Shown piece by piece: positions 30,874 through 41,712 of a stretch of DNA of 64,000 bases. Every line of letters starts with the position of its first letter. Position 1 is the stretch's first letter. Source of the stretch: Marinobacterium_A aestuariivivens. GTDB taxonomy: Bacteria; Pseudomonadota; Gammaproteobacteria; Pseudomonadales; Balneatricaceae. Both the position numbers and the translations under genes were made by a program. Below the pieces are notes generated by a model that worked only from the letters and a program-made list of their open reading frames with translations, did no database searches and was not told the origin of the DNA. Location of the stretch: assembly GCF_042661465.1 (NCBI RefSeq), contig NZ_JBHSWE010000001.1:310001-374000 (forward strand), given 5' to 3'.

Positions 30874-32104
30874 TCAGAAATACCGTGTCAGCTGGATTTC
30901 AAGGTAATCGTCGTCCCTGATCTGATGGAGCGGGTCCTCCTCGTCCACATTGCTGAAGAGTCGCATCTCCATGCCAAGGACCCAGTGCTCGCTCAAGCGT
31001 CGTGAGGCTTCGACATTGGCGAAGGTGGTGGCGGTGTCCGTGTCGACGGCGACTCCGGCGAGAATGCGGGTGCCGTGGACATCGTTGTCGGTATATCTCA
31101 CCCCGAAAAAAACATCGTCCTGCAGTACCGTCGTCGCACTGTCGCCCCGGTCGTCGTAGTTGTACTCCAGCAGCCAGCCCAGATCTATCGCACTTCCCGC
31201 AATGCCAAACTGTGTGTACTCGAAACCGCCGACGTAGGCATAGTAGTCGTCGACGTCATTCCGGTTGTAGATCGCCTCGAGTTTCCACAGCCACGCGCCT
31301 TTCGTGACCTGGAGGTCCAGACTGGTCTGGTCGATCTGCAGGTAGAGGGGCCTGAAACGGGTATCGGTACCGGAGTCGACGGGTATCAACAGCGGTTCGC
31401 GGCTGGTTCCGCTGAAATGCGCGATGCCGATGTCCCAGTCACCGATATAATGGGACCAGCGCAGGGCGAAATCGACATGGTGTTCCTCGTCGCCGGACTC
31501 GTAAATAGCATCATCGGTATCGACCGGCGGTTCACTGCGCAGACGACCGTCTTTTCCCGGGAAGGTGCGCTCCCTGAAATAGGGCAGCACGTAAGCCTGC
31601 CAGGTGCCCCACCCCCAGGTAATCCAGGTTGAGCATGGGTTGCCCGAGCTTGTCCTCCCCATCGATGTTTTCCACCAGATCGGTCTGGTTGATGATATCG
31701 ACCAGATGTCGCGACTCCGCCACGCCCCAGAAAACGATGTCGACGCCGGCCCTGAAGACGAGCGCTTCCGACTCCATGCGCCAGAACAGTTCGCGCAGAT
31801 CGGCATGGGTACGTTCGTCGTCGTTGGCGTCAAGACGCCAGTAAGGCGTAAACACGAAGGTCTGCGCCCCGTCATCCCAGTTCCGATAGTATTCGGGCTG
31901 GAATGCCGCGGACAGATTCTGGTCATCCTGGCCCGAATGGACGGGGCTGTGAAAGAACAGCCGGGTATCCAGGCTGACATAGCCCGTCCATTCGCTCGAG
32001 ACGCCATCCGACGTCGGGCTTGAATCCTCCGGCGCTGCGACGACCGCCTGCCCGTATGCGAGAAGAGGAGCCAGAATCAGGGTTGCGAAGTCGATGCGGC
32101 GCAC
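30874..32104 (-). CDS. Outer-membrane beta-barrel protein next to an MMPL transporter (frameshifted)
   Basis: About 410 residues. I chose GTG 32104, which follows gagg and starts a signal peptide (FATLILAPLLAYGQAVVAA). The body alternates polar and aromatic residues (FWGVAESRHLVDIINQTD, LGWGTWQAYVLPYFRERTFP) and ends EIQLTRYF, a barrel-type terminal Phe. It resembles DUF1302-like outer-membrane proteins often found beside RND/MMPL pumps. The frame breaks at the C run 31612-31616, where one base is probably extra. It is downstream of the LolA-like gene in one operon. Confidence 0.72.
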
Positions 32105-32129
32105 GGGATACCTCGAAATGGTTTTCCTG

Positions 32130-32966
32130 TTATCGAATGCGCGACAGTGCGCTTCGATCGAAATCACTGTCGGTCAGGCCGGTACGGAACCTGTAATCCT
32201 CGAATATCAGGGTAGTACTTTTCCCATTCTGGTGGTTGTCCATGATCATTTTTCCCGGGCGCCAGTACTGATCCAGGTACTGGGTGTACCCGCTAAGCGT
32301 CATGGTCTTGAGCAGTTCACCCTTGCGATCGTAGTAGTCGACGCGCCGGAGCCGGTATTCGCTCTTGTCCAGCCAGGTGACCTGGCGGGTATAGCCCGAC
32401 TTCGGGTCGACGGGAACGCGTTCGACCACGAAGCAGGGCTCGCCGTCCAGGGATTCGTCCCGCAGGTAGGTGTAGGTATATTTCTCGACCTCCTGCGAAG
32501 AGAGATCCTCGTAGGCGAACTCGCTGCCCATGAAGGGCCCCGACTTGTCGGCGGCGGAGATTCGTTTTACACGCTTGAGCGCCGGCAGATAGAGCCACTG
32601 ATCATCGCTGCCGGCCTTGTGGGTAAAGGTCAGTATGGCCGTTCCATTGAGATCCCTTGGCCGATCGAACACCATGATGCTCTTGTCACCGTCGCCTTCG
32701 ACTTCCAGCGTCAACTGACGCATCTCACGGCGCACCTGCTCGTTTCCGGAGAGGTTCAGCAGCATGGCGAGGTCGACCGTCGTGTCCCCGAATCCGCTGT
32801 CGCGTCTGTCCGCCTCCCGGGCGATGGCCAATCCCCGCTCTGCCGCCGACGCTGGCGAAGCCGACTCCTGCGAAAGAGCCGGCCCACTGAGAATGGCCAT
32901 GCCGATCACGGCGAATAACGCTCGGCAAAAGCCGGTACGACTGATCCCTTTTACTTTCATATGCAC
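32130..32966 (-). CDS. Outer-membrane lipoprotein-sorting (LolA-like) protein
   Basis: A 278-residue periplasmic protein with a signal peptide (FCRALFAVIGMAILSGPALS). It has the LolA/LolB-like half-barrel pattern common to proteins encoded beside MMPL transporters: DKSIMVFDRPRDLNGTAIL near residue 105, DQWLYLPALKRVKRIS, FMGSEFAYEDLSSQ, then GKLDNHQNG-type turns. It probably carries a lipid or lipoprotein between the inner-membrane pump and the outer membrane. It lies 13 bp from the transporter gene on the same strand. Confidence 0.85.
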   Translation of the reverse strand: MHMKVKGISRTGFCRALFAVIGMAILSGPALSQESASPASAAERGLAIAREADRRDSGFGDTTVDLAMLLNLSGNEQVRREMRQLTLEVEGDGDKSIMVFDRPRDLNGTAILTFTHKAGSDDQWLYLPALKRVKRISAADKSGPFMGSEFAYEDLSSQEVEKYTYTYLRDESLDGEPCFVVERVPVDPKSGYTRQVTWLDKSEYRLRRVDYYDRKGELLKTMTLSGYTQYLDQYWRPGKMIMDNHQNGKSTTLIFEDYRFRTGLTDSDFDRSALSRIR

Positions 32967-32979
32967 CTCTAAATCGGAC

Positions 32980-35298
32980 CTATCCAGCAGTGATCGTCGT
33001 TCGGGCTGCTTTCGGCAGCAGCCAGCGGTCAGCCTTGATCAATACGGTCGGAAGAAACAACAGATCCAGGACGATGGCCACGGTGATGGTCATGGCCACC
33101 AGCAGGCCGGATGTGGAATTCACGGAGAACTCCGATTGTACTAATGCCAGGAAGCCGATGGCCAGGACAATCGAGGTCGAGAGCAGTGCACTGCCCACTG
33201 CGGCAAAGGTGTACCTGATCGCCTGCTCGGCATCCAGACTCCGGTCCTGTCTAGCTTCCCGGTACTTCACGAGGAAGTGGGTCGTATCGTCCACGATGAT
33301 GCCCAGGGTCAGGCTGAATACCACGGAGGCGGCGATGTTCACCTCCGCCACCGCTGCCCCCATATCCCGAGGGTGACGAAGGCGGGAAACAGGTTGGGTA
33401 CGAAACTGACCAGCCCGAAACGGATCGAACGGAAGGCAATGATCAGGCAGAACGAGACGAGCGCGATCGCTGCCAGGGATCCGAGCAGCATGCTGTCGAT
33501 GTTGCGCAGACCGACATTGGCGAAACTGATGGATTGACCCGCACCGCGGGCCGAAATTCCCGCCAGATTCTCCTGCATCCATCGCCTGGCGCCTGCCTCG
33601 AACGCAATAAGGCCTTGTGATTGCTGGTTTTTCAGCGTTGCGGTCACCTTGAGGGATGCTTTGTCCGCACTCATCTGATGCGTCACATCCCGCCCGTAGG
33701 GAACGGATATTTCGTATAGCAGGACGTACTGCGCCGCCAACTCTCGGCTGTCCGGAAGTTTGTGCCACTCTTTTGCATCGCCATGCATCACCTGGTTCAG
33801 CCGCTTCAGCGTATCGGTAAAGGATTCCACGTTGACCACTTCGGGTTGCGCCCTGAGCCAGGCGACGAAGGCATCGACTTCGGCCAGGAAGCGGGGATCG
33901 ACGATCCCCTGATCCTGGCCGCTATCAAAGGAGTAGTGCACGGACTGGGTCCCCGAGAGCTCGCTCTCGACGACGTCGATGGCTTTGGTGAGAGGCACTG
34001 AATCGGAAAAATAACCGGCGGGATCATCGTTGAGTTCGATGCGCGGAATAAAGCTCACGGCCAGAGCGATGACGAACAGGGAACTCCAGAAAATGCGATT
34101 GTTGTGGCGAATCACCCAGTTGGCGAGCCTACCCAGGGTATTCCGGTTGCGACTCCCCCGACTTTCTGAACGGCAGCATCAGCACCAGCCCGGGAAGAAT
34201 GGTTGCCGTGACCCACAGCGCGCCCAGGACGCCCACGGCGGCGATGGTGCCCAGCTCGCGAAACGGTGGCGATTCGCTGAAATTCATGCTCAGAAAGCCA
34301 AGCGCCGTGGTGATGCTGGTGAGTACGATAGGGTACAGGGTGTCATCCAGTGCCCCTCTTAGCGCATCCGCGCGTTCCTGCCCCTTCCTGAGGCGCGTCA
34401 GGAACACGCTCAGCAGGTGAATGCAGTCCGCGACGGCCAGAGTCACGATGATCGTCGGTGCCGAGACGTTGACACTGTTGAGGCTTATACCCGCCCAGCC
34501 GGCAAACCCCATGCCGCACAGGATACTCAGGAAAATCGTGATCACCGTGCACAGCGAAGCCGTCACGGACCGCAATATCAGGGCAATCATGACCAGCACC
34601 AGGAGCAAAAGCGCCGGTATCAGGGTAACGGCGTCGCGGGCCGTGACTTCAGCGAGGGTCTGCTCGGTCAGGGCCCAGCCGGCCAGGTGAATATCGAGGC
34701 CGGGATTTGCGCTTTCGACCTCAGCCGCCAGCGCTCTTGCATAGCTCACGGCCTGGTCAATCGCGGCCGCTAGTTCAGCTTCGGGCAAATTCAGGGTGAC
34801 ATTGACCGCAGCGACCTCCCCGTCATCGGCCAGCAGGCGCCCTGTCAGAGCCTGTTGCGACATTGCGATATCTTTGATGCGCTGGCGGTCTTCGCGGGTC
34901 AAGGCGTCTGCATCTTCGACCAGGGTGTCGATCACTATGTCATCGCCGTCCACTTCGGGATAGAGGAAGTTGGTGACGGAGTCGACACGCCTCGAATAGG
35001 GCATCTGCCAGGACTTCTCGGTAATCGTCTGAACGGACGCCAGATTGTTGGCTTCGAAAATGTCGCCGCCGCGGGTGTCTATAACGAAGAATACGTTGTC
35101 TTCACGGCCGTAAGTTCGCTTTAGCTCGCGGTCTGCGATCAGGTTCGGGTCGTCCTCACTGAAAAAGATATCGATCCCCGACTCGACGGTCAGGCGGCTG
35201 CCGCCAACCCCGATGCCCAGGATCAACAGGAGGCTGAACAGCATTATCCGGTAGGGATAGCGGGCGAGCATTGTGACCAAGCGGTTCTTGAGCGCCAT
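32980..35298 (-). CDS. MMPL/RND family transporter (frameshifted)
   Basis: About 772 residues in three frames. The order is a first membrane segment (IMLFSLLLILGIGVGG), a periplasmic loop, and five segments with the RND motif (IIVTLAVADCIHLLSVF). A second half repeats this plan (FIPRIELNDDPAGYFSD, then LGIIVDDTTHFLVKYREA). Shifts lie near 34140-34175, where a G is probably extra, and at the C run 33357-33361, where one is missing. The paired GxxxD-type residues of proton-driven RND pumps (VADC, VDDT) are seen. It likely exports lipids or lipid-like molecules with the LolA-like and barrel proteins. Confidence 0.88.
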
Positions 35299-35990
35299 GC
35301 GAGCTTCTCGAGACAGGTTCGATTGAAGTCAGAGGACTGAGTTCGACCTAAAGCTTATGACAGAGGTTCAAAGATCTCGACCGCCGAGTGGTCGTTGCCG
35401 CGACAATGACAAGACCACGCCTTTCGTTTACAGGTACGCAGGCCCGATTGCCCACTGTCGGTCTTAAGCGACGGTCCGGTCTGCAAAATAATCCTAGAAA
35501 AGAAGCAAGATTCACCCAAAGCCCTCCCGGATCTGCGCCTATAGTCCACCTCGTGACCCGTCTCGATATACCGCAGGCCGGCAAATCGGTCGGCGAGGGC
35601 GCAACCATGAATAACGATGCGGGATGGAGTAACGGCCTTCCTCTGGGGGCGGACGAGTTACAGGCTCCGAGGGTTCACCTCAGACCGGAACCGAAAGCAC
35701 CCCAACAGAAGTCGCCATAAAGCAACAGCTTAACCAATTGATTTTATTTGGTTTTCTTAATCTCAGAAATAACTGTCACTTATTGATGACACCTGATGAT
35801 GGTGAATGTATCGACCTCGACGCTCTGAACACTTGATAACCGCTTAACTTATTGATTATTAACATATAAGAAAAATACGGACCGGTTTTTGCCTATTTTT
35901 CCGACTCAATCACTCGTTGCTTCCCGGCTTCGGGTGGAGCGTATCAGTGTAGCAAAAGCGGCTAACCAGGGTGATCAGGGAGGAGATTCG
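35299..35990. other. Intergenic region, divergent promoters expected
   Basis: A 690-bp gap between the divergent transporter and acyltransferase genes. The right half (35720-35890) is AT-rich compared with the neighbourhood and probably holds the acyltransferase promoter. No box, sigma-54 core or convincing gene was found; the one long open frame (35388-35720) reads like non-coding sequence. Confidence 0.5.
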
Positions 35991-36599
35991 ATGTCGATAC
36001 GCTTTGAATTAAGTAAAGAGCCGCATTTGCTTGCCCAATATTATGACATCCGGGAGGCCTGTTTTCGCAAAGAACTGGGACTCGATTCATTTGATGGATC
36101 GGAGGATGAAGACGATCGAAAGGGACATGTTCTTATTGCGCGTGACGGGGACTGCTGCATAGGAGGAGCAAGAATATCCGGTTCTACCCCCGGTGATCCA
36201 GCTCGGCTGCCGGTGGAAAGCGATGACTTCATTCTCGAAGAACTCTTTCCCGAACTGCAGCGACAGCGCCTGTCCTATTGCCAGTGGACGCGCCTGGCGA
36301 TATTGCCTCGGTACAGAACAACCGAGGTACTGCGGGCCCAATGCTTGGCATTGATCAAGGGAAGTGCCGAGTTGAATTACGGCTACGCCTTCAATGTGAC
36401 AGGTACCGTCCGTGCGCGCCTTTACCGACGTCTGCATAAGAATCTTGGTTATGATTATGAGATCTGCGACCATATCCATATTCCTGCCGACGAAGAATTC
36501 ACCAATCTGGAGCACCTTCTTTCCGTGGCCTTCATTAAACCGGAAGCCATGAATTTAATGTGGACCAACAGATCAGACCTGAGACGACATGCAGCATAA
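35991..36599 (+). CDS. GNAT/AHL-synthase-like N-acyltransferase
   Basis: A 202-residue protein starting at ATG 35991, which has gggaggag 6 bp upstream. The pattern matches acyl-homoserine-lactone-synthase-like and N-acyl amino acid synthase-like GNAT proteins: YYDIREACFRKELGLD near residue 14, then GDCCIGGARISGSTPG, then LSYCQWTRLAILPRYRTTEV. It could join an acyl chain to an amino acid. It converges with another acyltransferase gene. It is more AT-rich than its surroundings. The true substrate is unknown. Confidence 0.7.
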   Translation: MSIRFELSKEPHLLAQYYDIREACFRKELGLDSFDGSEDEDDRKGHVLIARDGDCCIGGARISGSTPGDPARLPVESDDFILEELFPELQRQRLSYCQWTRLAILPRYRTTEVLRAQCLALIKGSAELNYGYAFNVTGTVRARLYRRLHKNLGYDYEICDHIHIPADEEFTNLEHLLSVAFIKPEAMNLMWTNRSDLRRHAA

Positions 36600-36644
36600 A
36601 AACGCAACCATCCGCAATGCAGGTATGAGAAGAATTTTAATAAC

Positions 36645-37385
36645 TCAGGGTTTGGTTTTCTGCCGCTCCAGTTGCATGTTAATTGAGTCGAGCATTTCCC
36701 GAATAGGGGGAATCAAATGTGACAGCAGAATTTCCGTGGAGATATAGAAGGGAGCCCTCACGCCATGGTAATCGATCGGCTCCCCCGCCTTCTGAAAACG
36801 GATGCCTACCCGGGTCAGCGCCCTTGCAAGCCTGGGTTCCATCATCACCAGCGCAAAATGATAATTCTGTTGCACGAAGAGTGCCGCGGCCCCCAGGTAG
36901 AGACCAACGGCGATATAGGGGAAGTTTCGTGCATGATCGGATACGTCCGTCCGCATCCCTTCCAGGACGAAGGGCTTGCCCAATTCACCGGAACGGCGTC
37001 GGAAGTGGGAAGAGACCGCCAGACGTGAAACCTCGGCAATGGAACCACGTTGCTGGGCGTTCAGGTCAAATAAACCGGGATCGAAGGCAAAGCCACAATA
37101 TTTTTCCAATGGTAATATTTGCTTGGGATTCGAAGCCGATGTATGCACGAAACGCACCGTGCCGGCAAATTCCTTGCTGATATTGTGCTCGAGCAGCAGA
37201 TGATCGGAGAAAACATCGAATTCATCCCGCTCCAAGCCGTCTGGAAATGCCTCCTTATCCTCGAAGCCCAGCTCTTCGCAGTAGACTTCATAGCGAATCC
37301 TAAATGCTTCCCGGCGCAGCGCTTCGGTATCCGCCAGCCGGACACTGAAGTACTTTTTGAAAGTACTGACGATTTCGTGCATCAA
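36645..37385 (-). CDS. PEP-CTERM/exosortase system-associated acyltransferase
   Basis: A 246-residue protein of the PEP-CTERM-associated acyltransferase family (TIGR03694 type), related to AHL synthases. Visible family blocks are RREAFRIRYEVYCEELGFE near residue 24, EFAGTVRFVHTS near 72, and SIAEVSRLAVSSHFRRR near 115. This is the GNAT-like core that follows acyl-carrier or acyl-CoA binding. The acylated product has not been established for the family. It sits alone on the minus strand, converging with the gene at 35991, and is probably tied to sorting or surface signalling. Confidence 0.88.
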   Translation of the reverse strand: MMHEIVSTFKKYFSVRLADTEALRREAFRIRYEVYCEELGFEDKEAFPDGLERDEFDVFSDHLLLEHNISKEFAGTVRFVHTSASNPKQILPLEKYCGFAFDPGLFDLNAQQRGSIAEVSRLAVSSHFRRRSGELGKPFVLEGMRTDVSDHARNFPYIAVGLYLGAAALFVQQNYHFALVMMEPRLARALTRVGIRFQKAGEPIDYHGVRAPFYISTEILLSHLIPPIREMLDSINMQLERQKTKP

Positions 37386-37889
37386 CCCTCCGTCGCCCCG
37401 CCCTGTGCAGTAATATCAGCTAAATTCGAATCTGGTCAGCGGCTTTATTCCCGCCAGTCAAGCGAACTGACGAAATAACCACCAGACAGCCCCGAACGCG
37501 TTATACAGGCCGATACTCTGACTGTCAGGATGCGCCAGGCGTAATGCTCACAGTGCCATCAACAGATACACAACCATCATTATTGGAAGCAATAATCATG
37601 CACTTTCTAACTTCTTCAATTTTTTCAGCAGGTTACAAAGCGACTGAATGGACAGCTGTGGCACTGCTGTAAAGATTCCTGACGGTCTCCGCCCTGCCTT
37701 CATCGCGAGTCGACATTGGACGCAGACAGCCAAAGCCCGTTCGGGCGTTCAGTTTCGAAAATGAAAATACGGACTGGGACCAGACCTTGCAGTCGGCGCA
37801 GATGCTGAAATCCTTGCCGGCGGATTACGGCAACGATGGCGACATCGTTACCGATGCCCCATTACGATTACCCCGTCTCCAGCCACACC
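37386..37889. other. Intergenic, no feature recognised
   Basis: A 500-bp gap upstream of the acyltransferase gene and past the end of tviB. It is moderately AT-rich on the left side. No gene, box or clear terminator was found. Confidence 0.5.
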
Positions 37890-39167
37890 TCACAATCTCA
37901 GATCCGAGTCGTCTGCCGGCAAGACGTACTTGATATCGTAGAGCAGGTGTTCGGGTTTTGCCAGTTCGCGAATCCGCGCAGCCCCCATATCGATAAACTG
38001 CCGATGGGCCACGGCCAGGATGATACCGTCGTAGACGCCCGTTTCGAGTTCTTGCAGCGGACGGATGCCGTAGATACGTTGCGCCGCCTCGAGATCGACC
38101 CAGGGATCGTATACGTCCGCCCTGACACCATAGGTCTCCAGCTCGGCGAGAATATCGATCACCTTGGTATTCCGGACGTCGGGGCAGTTCTCCTTGAAAG
38201 TCAGTCCCATCACCAGTACCCGGGCACCGGCCACCTGAATCCCCCGCTTGAGCATCGTCTTGACCAGTTCGCCGGCGACATAGCGACCCATGGAATCGTT
38301 GATGCGCCGGCCGGCCAGGATCATCTCCGGATGGTATCCGACCTCCTGTGCCTTGTGGGTCATGTAGTAGGGATCGACCCCGATACAGTGGCCGCCGACC
38401 AGGCCGGGCCTGAAAGGCAGGAAATTCCACTTGGTGCCCGCCGCCCGCAGGACCTCTTCGGTGTCGATGCCCAGGCGGTTGAATATCATCGCCAGCTCGT
38501 TGACCAGGGCAATATTGATGTCGCGCTGGGTGTTCTCGATTGCCTTGGCGGCCTCGGCGACGCGGATACTGCTGGCCTTGTAGGTTCCCGCGGCAATGAC
38601 ACTGCCATAGAGGGTGTCGATAAAGTCGGCGGCGCTCTCCGTGGAGCCGGATGTTACCTTCAAAATGTCCGAAACCCGGTGATCCTTGTCGCCGGGATTG
38701 ATGCGCTCGGGACTGTAACCGACGAAAAAATCCTCGTTCAGCCTGAGCCCGGAACCCCGCTCGAGCAGGGGCACACAGACCTCTTCGGTCGCGCCGGGAT
38801 ACACCGTGGACTCATAGACCACCAGATCCCCCGGCTTGATCAATCCGCCCAGCATCACGCTGGCGCGCTCGAGCGGCCCGAGATCGGGCCTTTTATGCCG
38901 GTCGATCGGGGTTGGAACCGTGACAATATAGACCTGACAACTCCTGAGGTCGTCGGGATCCGCGCTATAGCTGAGGGCCGGGACGGCACTCAGCTCCTCG
39001 ACGCTCATCTCCAGGGTGCTGTCGATCTGATCCCTCAAGGCGTTGATACGTTCGGAATCGATATCGAATCCCAACACCTCGAACTTTCTGGCAAAGGCCA
39101 CCGCCAGGGGCAGGCCCACATAACCGAGGCCTATCACTGCCACTTTCACATCGTCAATCGTCTTCAA
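37890..39167 (-). CDS. tviB: UDP-N-acetyl-hexosamine 6-dehydrogenase (TviB/WbpO type)
   Basis: An NAD-dependent dehydrogenase that oxidises C6 of UDP-GlcNAc or UDP-GalNAc to the uronic acid. The N-domain Rossmann motif is VAVIGLGYVGLPLA. The substrate loop includes YESTVYPGATEE. The catalytic Cys is in FRPGLVGGHCIGVDPYYMTH, and the C-domain has VLVMGLTFKENCPDVRNTKV. I chose TTG 39167, with gggggaggg 8 bp upstream, which gives 425 residues, the usual TviB length; GTG 39194 is an alternative. It is the last gene of the nucleotide-sugar group. Confidence 0.92.
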   Translation of the reverse strand: MKTIDDVKVAVIGLGYVGLPLAVAFARKFEVLGFDIDSERINALRDQIDSTLEMSVEELSAVPALSYSADPDDLRSCQVYIVTVPTPIDRHKRPDLGPLERASVMLGGLIKPGDLVVYESTVYPGATEEVCVPLLERGSGLRLNEDFFVGYSPERINPGDKDHRVSDILKVTSGSTESAADFIDTLYGSVIAAGTYKASSIRVAEAAKAIENTQRDINIALVNELAMIFNRLGIDTEEVLRAAGTKWNFLPFRPGLVGGHCIGVDPYYMTHKAQEVGYHPEMILAGRRINDSMGRYVAGELVKTMLKRGIQVAGARVLVMGLTFKENCPDVRNTKVIDILAELETYGVRADVYDPWVDLEAAQRIYGIRPLQELETGVYDGIILAVAHRQFIDMGAARIRELAKPEHLLYDIKYVLPADDSDLRL

Positions 39168-39206
39168 GGCCCATCCCTCCCCCGTTGAATTCACCCGATC
39201 CCATTG

Positions 39207-40469
39207 TCAATGGCTGAGTGCTCCGGCGGCATCGATCACCACCTTCTCGTGCAGAATATCACCGGACAACCCGTTGAACTCCTTGTGCGCCACCAGCATC
39301 AGAATGATATTGGCACGTTCCAGCGCCTCGTTATGGTGGACTTTCTGAACGCCCCGCCCGCTGAAAGCATCCGGCAGCCGGGCTATATTGGGCTCCACGA
39401 CCAGGATTTCAGCCACCTCCGAATCGACCAGGGCCTGGGTAATGGAAAGCGCGGGGCTTTCCCGGAGATCATCGATATCGGGCTTGAAGGAAAGCCCGAA
39501 ACAGGCGATCACCGGCTGCTTGAACTGGTTCGCGGCCCTGAGCACCTTGTTGATCACGTAATTCGGCTTGCCGTCGTTCACTTCTCTGGCCAGGCGGATC
39601 AGACGCGCCTCGTCCGGCGCTGCACTGACGATGAACCAGGGATCCACCGCAATACAGTGTCCCCCGACCCCGGGGCCCGGGCTCAGGATATTGACCCTTG
39701 GGTGGCGATTCGAGAGCCTGATCAACTCCCAGACATTGATCTTGAGCCGGTCGCAGATTATCGACAGCTCGTTGGCAAAGCCGATATTCACGTCCCGGTA
39801 GGCGTTTTCCGTCAGCTTAGCCATCTCGGCGGTACGGGCATCGGTGAGCAGACACTCCCCGCGTACGAAGATCTGGTAGAGCGCCGCCGCCCGTGTCGCG
39901 CAGCGCGGGGTCATGCCGCCGATAATGCGATCGTTAGCCACCAGTTCCTGCAGCACATTGCCGGGCAGCACCCGCTCCGGACAGTGTGCAATATTGATGT
40001 CGGCTTTTTCCCCCAGCTGCTGGGGGAAGGAGAGGTCTTCGCGGCACTGCGCCAGCCAGTCGGCGAGCTTTTCGGTGGCACCCACCGGCGAGGTCGATTC
40101 GAGGATCACCAGATTGCCGGGCTGCAACACCGGCGCGATGGTTTCTGCGGCCGCCTTGATGAAGCTGAGATCCGGTTGATGATCCTCCCCGAATGGGGTC
40201 GGCACGGCGATGATAAAGGCATCGGCCGCTTCCGGCACCAGGGTGGCCTTGAGATTGCCGGTCGACACCACGCTTCGCACCACGATATCCAGATCCGGCT
40301 CGACGATATGAATCTTGCCGGCGTTGACGGTCTCGACGGCATGCTCCGAAACGTCGATGCCGATCACGCTAAGCCCTCGCGACGCAAGAACGGCCGCCGT
40401 CGGCAAGCCAATATAGCCGAGCCCCACCACGGATACGGTGTTGAAGGTTCCACTCGCTGCGTTGCTCAT
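39207..40469 (-). CDS. wecC: UDP-N-acetyl-D-mannosamine dehydrogenase
   Basis: WecC oxidises UDP-ManNAc to UDP-ManNAcA. The 420-residue length matches WecC exactly from ATG 40469, which has gaggcaccgag just upstream; a longer frame start has no support. The Rossmann motif is VVGLGYIGLPTAAVL. Family marks are VPTPFGEDHQPDLSF, the catalytic segment GPGVGGHCIAVDPWF, and LSFKPDIDDLRESPA. It pairs with wecB next to it, the step before. With tviB there are two HexNAc dehydrogenases, which implies two uronic acids or one spare enzyme. Confidence 0.95.
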   Translation of the reverse strand: MSNAASGTFNTVSVVGLGYIGLPTAAVLASRGLSVIGIDVSEHAVETVNAGKIHIVEPDLDIVVRSVVSTGNLKATLVPEAADAFIIAVPTPFGEDHQPDLSFIKAAAETIAPVLQPGNLVILESTSPVGATEKLADWLAQCREDLSFPQQLGEKADINIAHCPERVLPGNVLQELVANDRIIGGMTPRCATRAAALYQIFVRGECLLTDARTAEMAKLTENAYRDVNIGFANELSIICDRLKINVWELIRLSNRHPRVNILSPGPGVGGHCIAVDPWFIVSAAPDEARLIRLAREVNDGKPNYVINKVLRAANQFKQPVIACFGLSFKPDIDDLRESPALSITQALVDSEVAEILVVEPNIARLPDAFSGRGVQKVHHNEALERANIILMLVAHKEFNGLSGDILHEKVVIDAAGALSH

Positions 40470-40524
40470 CTCGGTGCCTCTTGATGTTACAGGTGTAGCC
40501 GGACGTTTCCTGTTCAGCTGGCCG

Positions 40525-41671
40525 TCAGGCCTCGATGATAGCCTGGCGGATACGTTCGCTGGCGCTGCCGTCCCCGTAGGGGTTGTGGGCAAAGCTCATC
40601 GCCTGGTAGGCGCTCTCGTCATCGAGCAGCTTGCAGGTTTCGGTCATGATCCGGTCGACGTCGGTACCGACCAGTGTGACGGTCCCCGCGCTGACCGCTT
40701 CCGGTCTTTCGGTGGTGTCGCGCATCACCAGTACCGGTTTGCCCAGTGACGGCGCTTCTTCCTGGATTCCGCCGGAGTCGGTCAGAATGATATGCGCCTG
40801 GCTCATCAGGAAAACAAAGGGCAGATACTCGAGAGGCTCGATCAGGTGGACATTGCTTTTTCCGTTGAGCAGGCGGTGAACCGGTTCTCGAACCCTGGGG
40901 TTAAGGTGCACGGGATAGACGATCTCGACATCGTCCCGCCCCGCCAGCTCTCCCAGCGCGTGACAGATTCTCTCGAAACCGCCGCCAAAGCTTTCCCGGC
41001 GATGACCGGTCACCAGGATGATTTTTTTACCGGCCGGTCTTCCGTCGCCCGGATTCAGGAACGGGAACTGCCTTCGCAATTGCGCCTGCAGCCGAGAATC
41101 CAGCTGGATCTTTTTCAGCACGACCAGCAGCGCATCGATCACCGTATTGCCGGTGACCCTGATCGTCGTTTCGAGCACGCCTTCGCGCAGCAGGTTGGCC
41201 CTGGCCTGCTCGGTGGGTGCAAAGTGCAGATCGGCGAGGCCACCAGTCAGCTTGCGATTGGCCTCCTCCGGCCAGGGGAGTAGAGGTTGCCGGTGCGCAG
41301 ACCCGCCTCGACGTGGCCCACCGGGAGCTGTCGATAATAGGCGGCCAGGGTGGTAGCCAGCGTCGTGGTGGTATCGCCATGCACCAGAACTCTGGCCGGT
41401 TGGAAAGCCTCCAGCACCGGGGTCACCCCCTCAGCACGGCGCAGGTCACCTCGGTCAGGCCCTGCCCGGGTTTCATGATATTCAGGTCGTAATCGGGCAC
41501 GATCTGGAACAGCGACAGCACCTGGTCCAGCATCTCCCGATGCTGGGCGGTCACGCAAACCCGCGCCTCGAAGCGCGAATCCGCTTTCAGCGCCTGCACC
41601 ACCGGCGCCATCTTGATCGCTTCAGGGCGGGTACCAAACACCAGGAGAATCTTGATCGGCCCCTTCATCAC
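40525..41671 (-). CDS. wecB: UDP-N-acetylglucosamine 2-epimerase (frameshifted)
   Basis: A non-hydrolysing epimerase that makes UDP-ManNAc for WecC. About 382 residues when two missing bases (at 41426-41430 and 41275-41278) are restored. Marks are VFGTRPEAIKMAPV at the start, VHGDTTTTLA near 91, the join LYSPWPEEANRKLT, VTGHRRESFG near 210 and the C-terminal DSGGIQEEAPSLGKP. All functional blocks are kept, so the shifts look like assembly error. It lies 55 bp ahead of wecC and 41 bp after manC. Confidence 0.92.
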
Positions 41672-41712
41672 CGCGATTACCTCCCTGTAGAGGTTGTTTG
41701 ACGATAGTCGTC

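Noticed and set aside
35388..35720. 110-residue open frame before the acyltransferase
   Set aside because: No start signal, no recognisable domain, and composition like non-coding DNA.
40525..41671. wecB as a true pseudogene
   Set aside because: Both breaks are one-base losses in C or G runs and all conserved blocks are intact.
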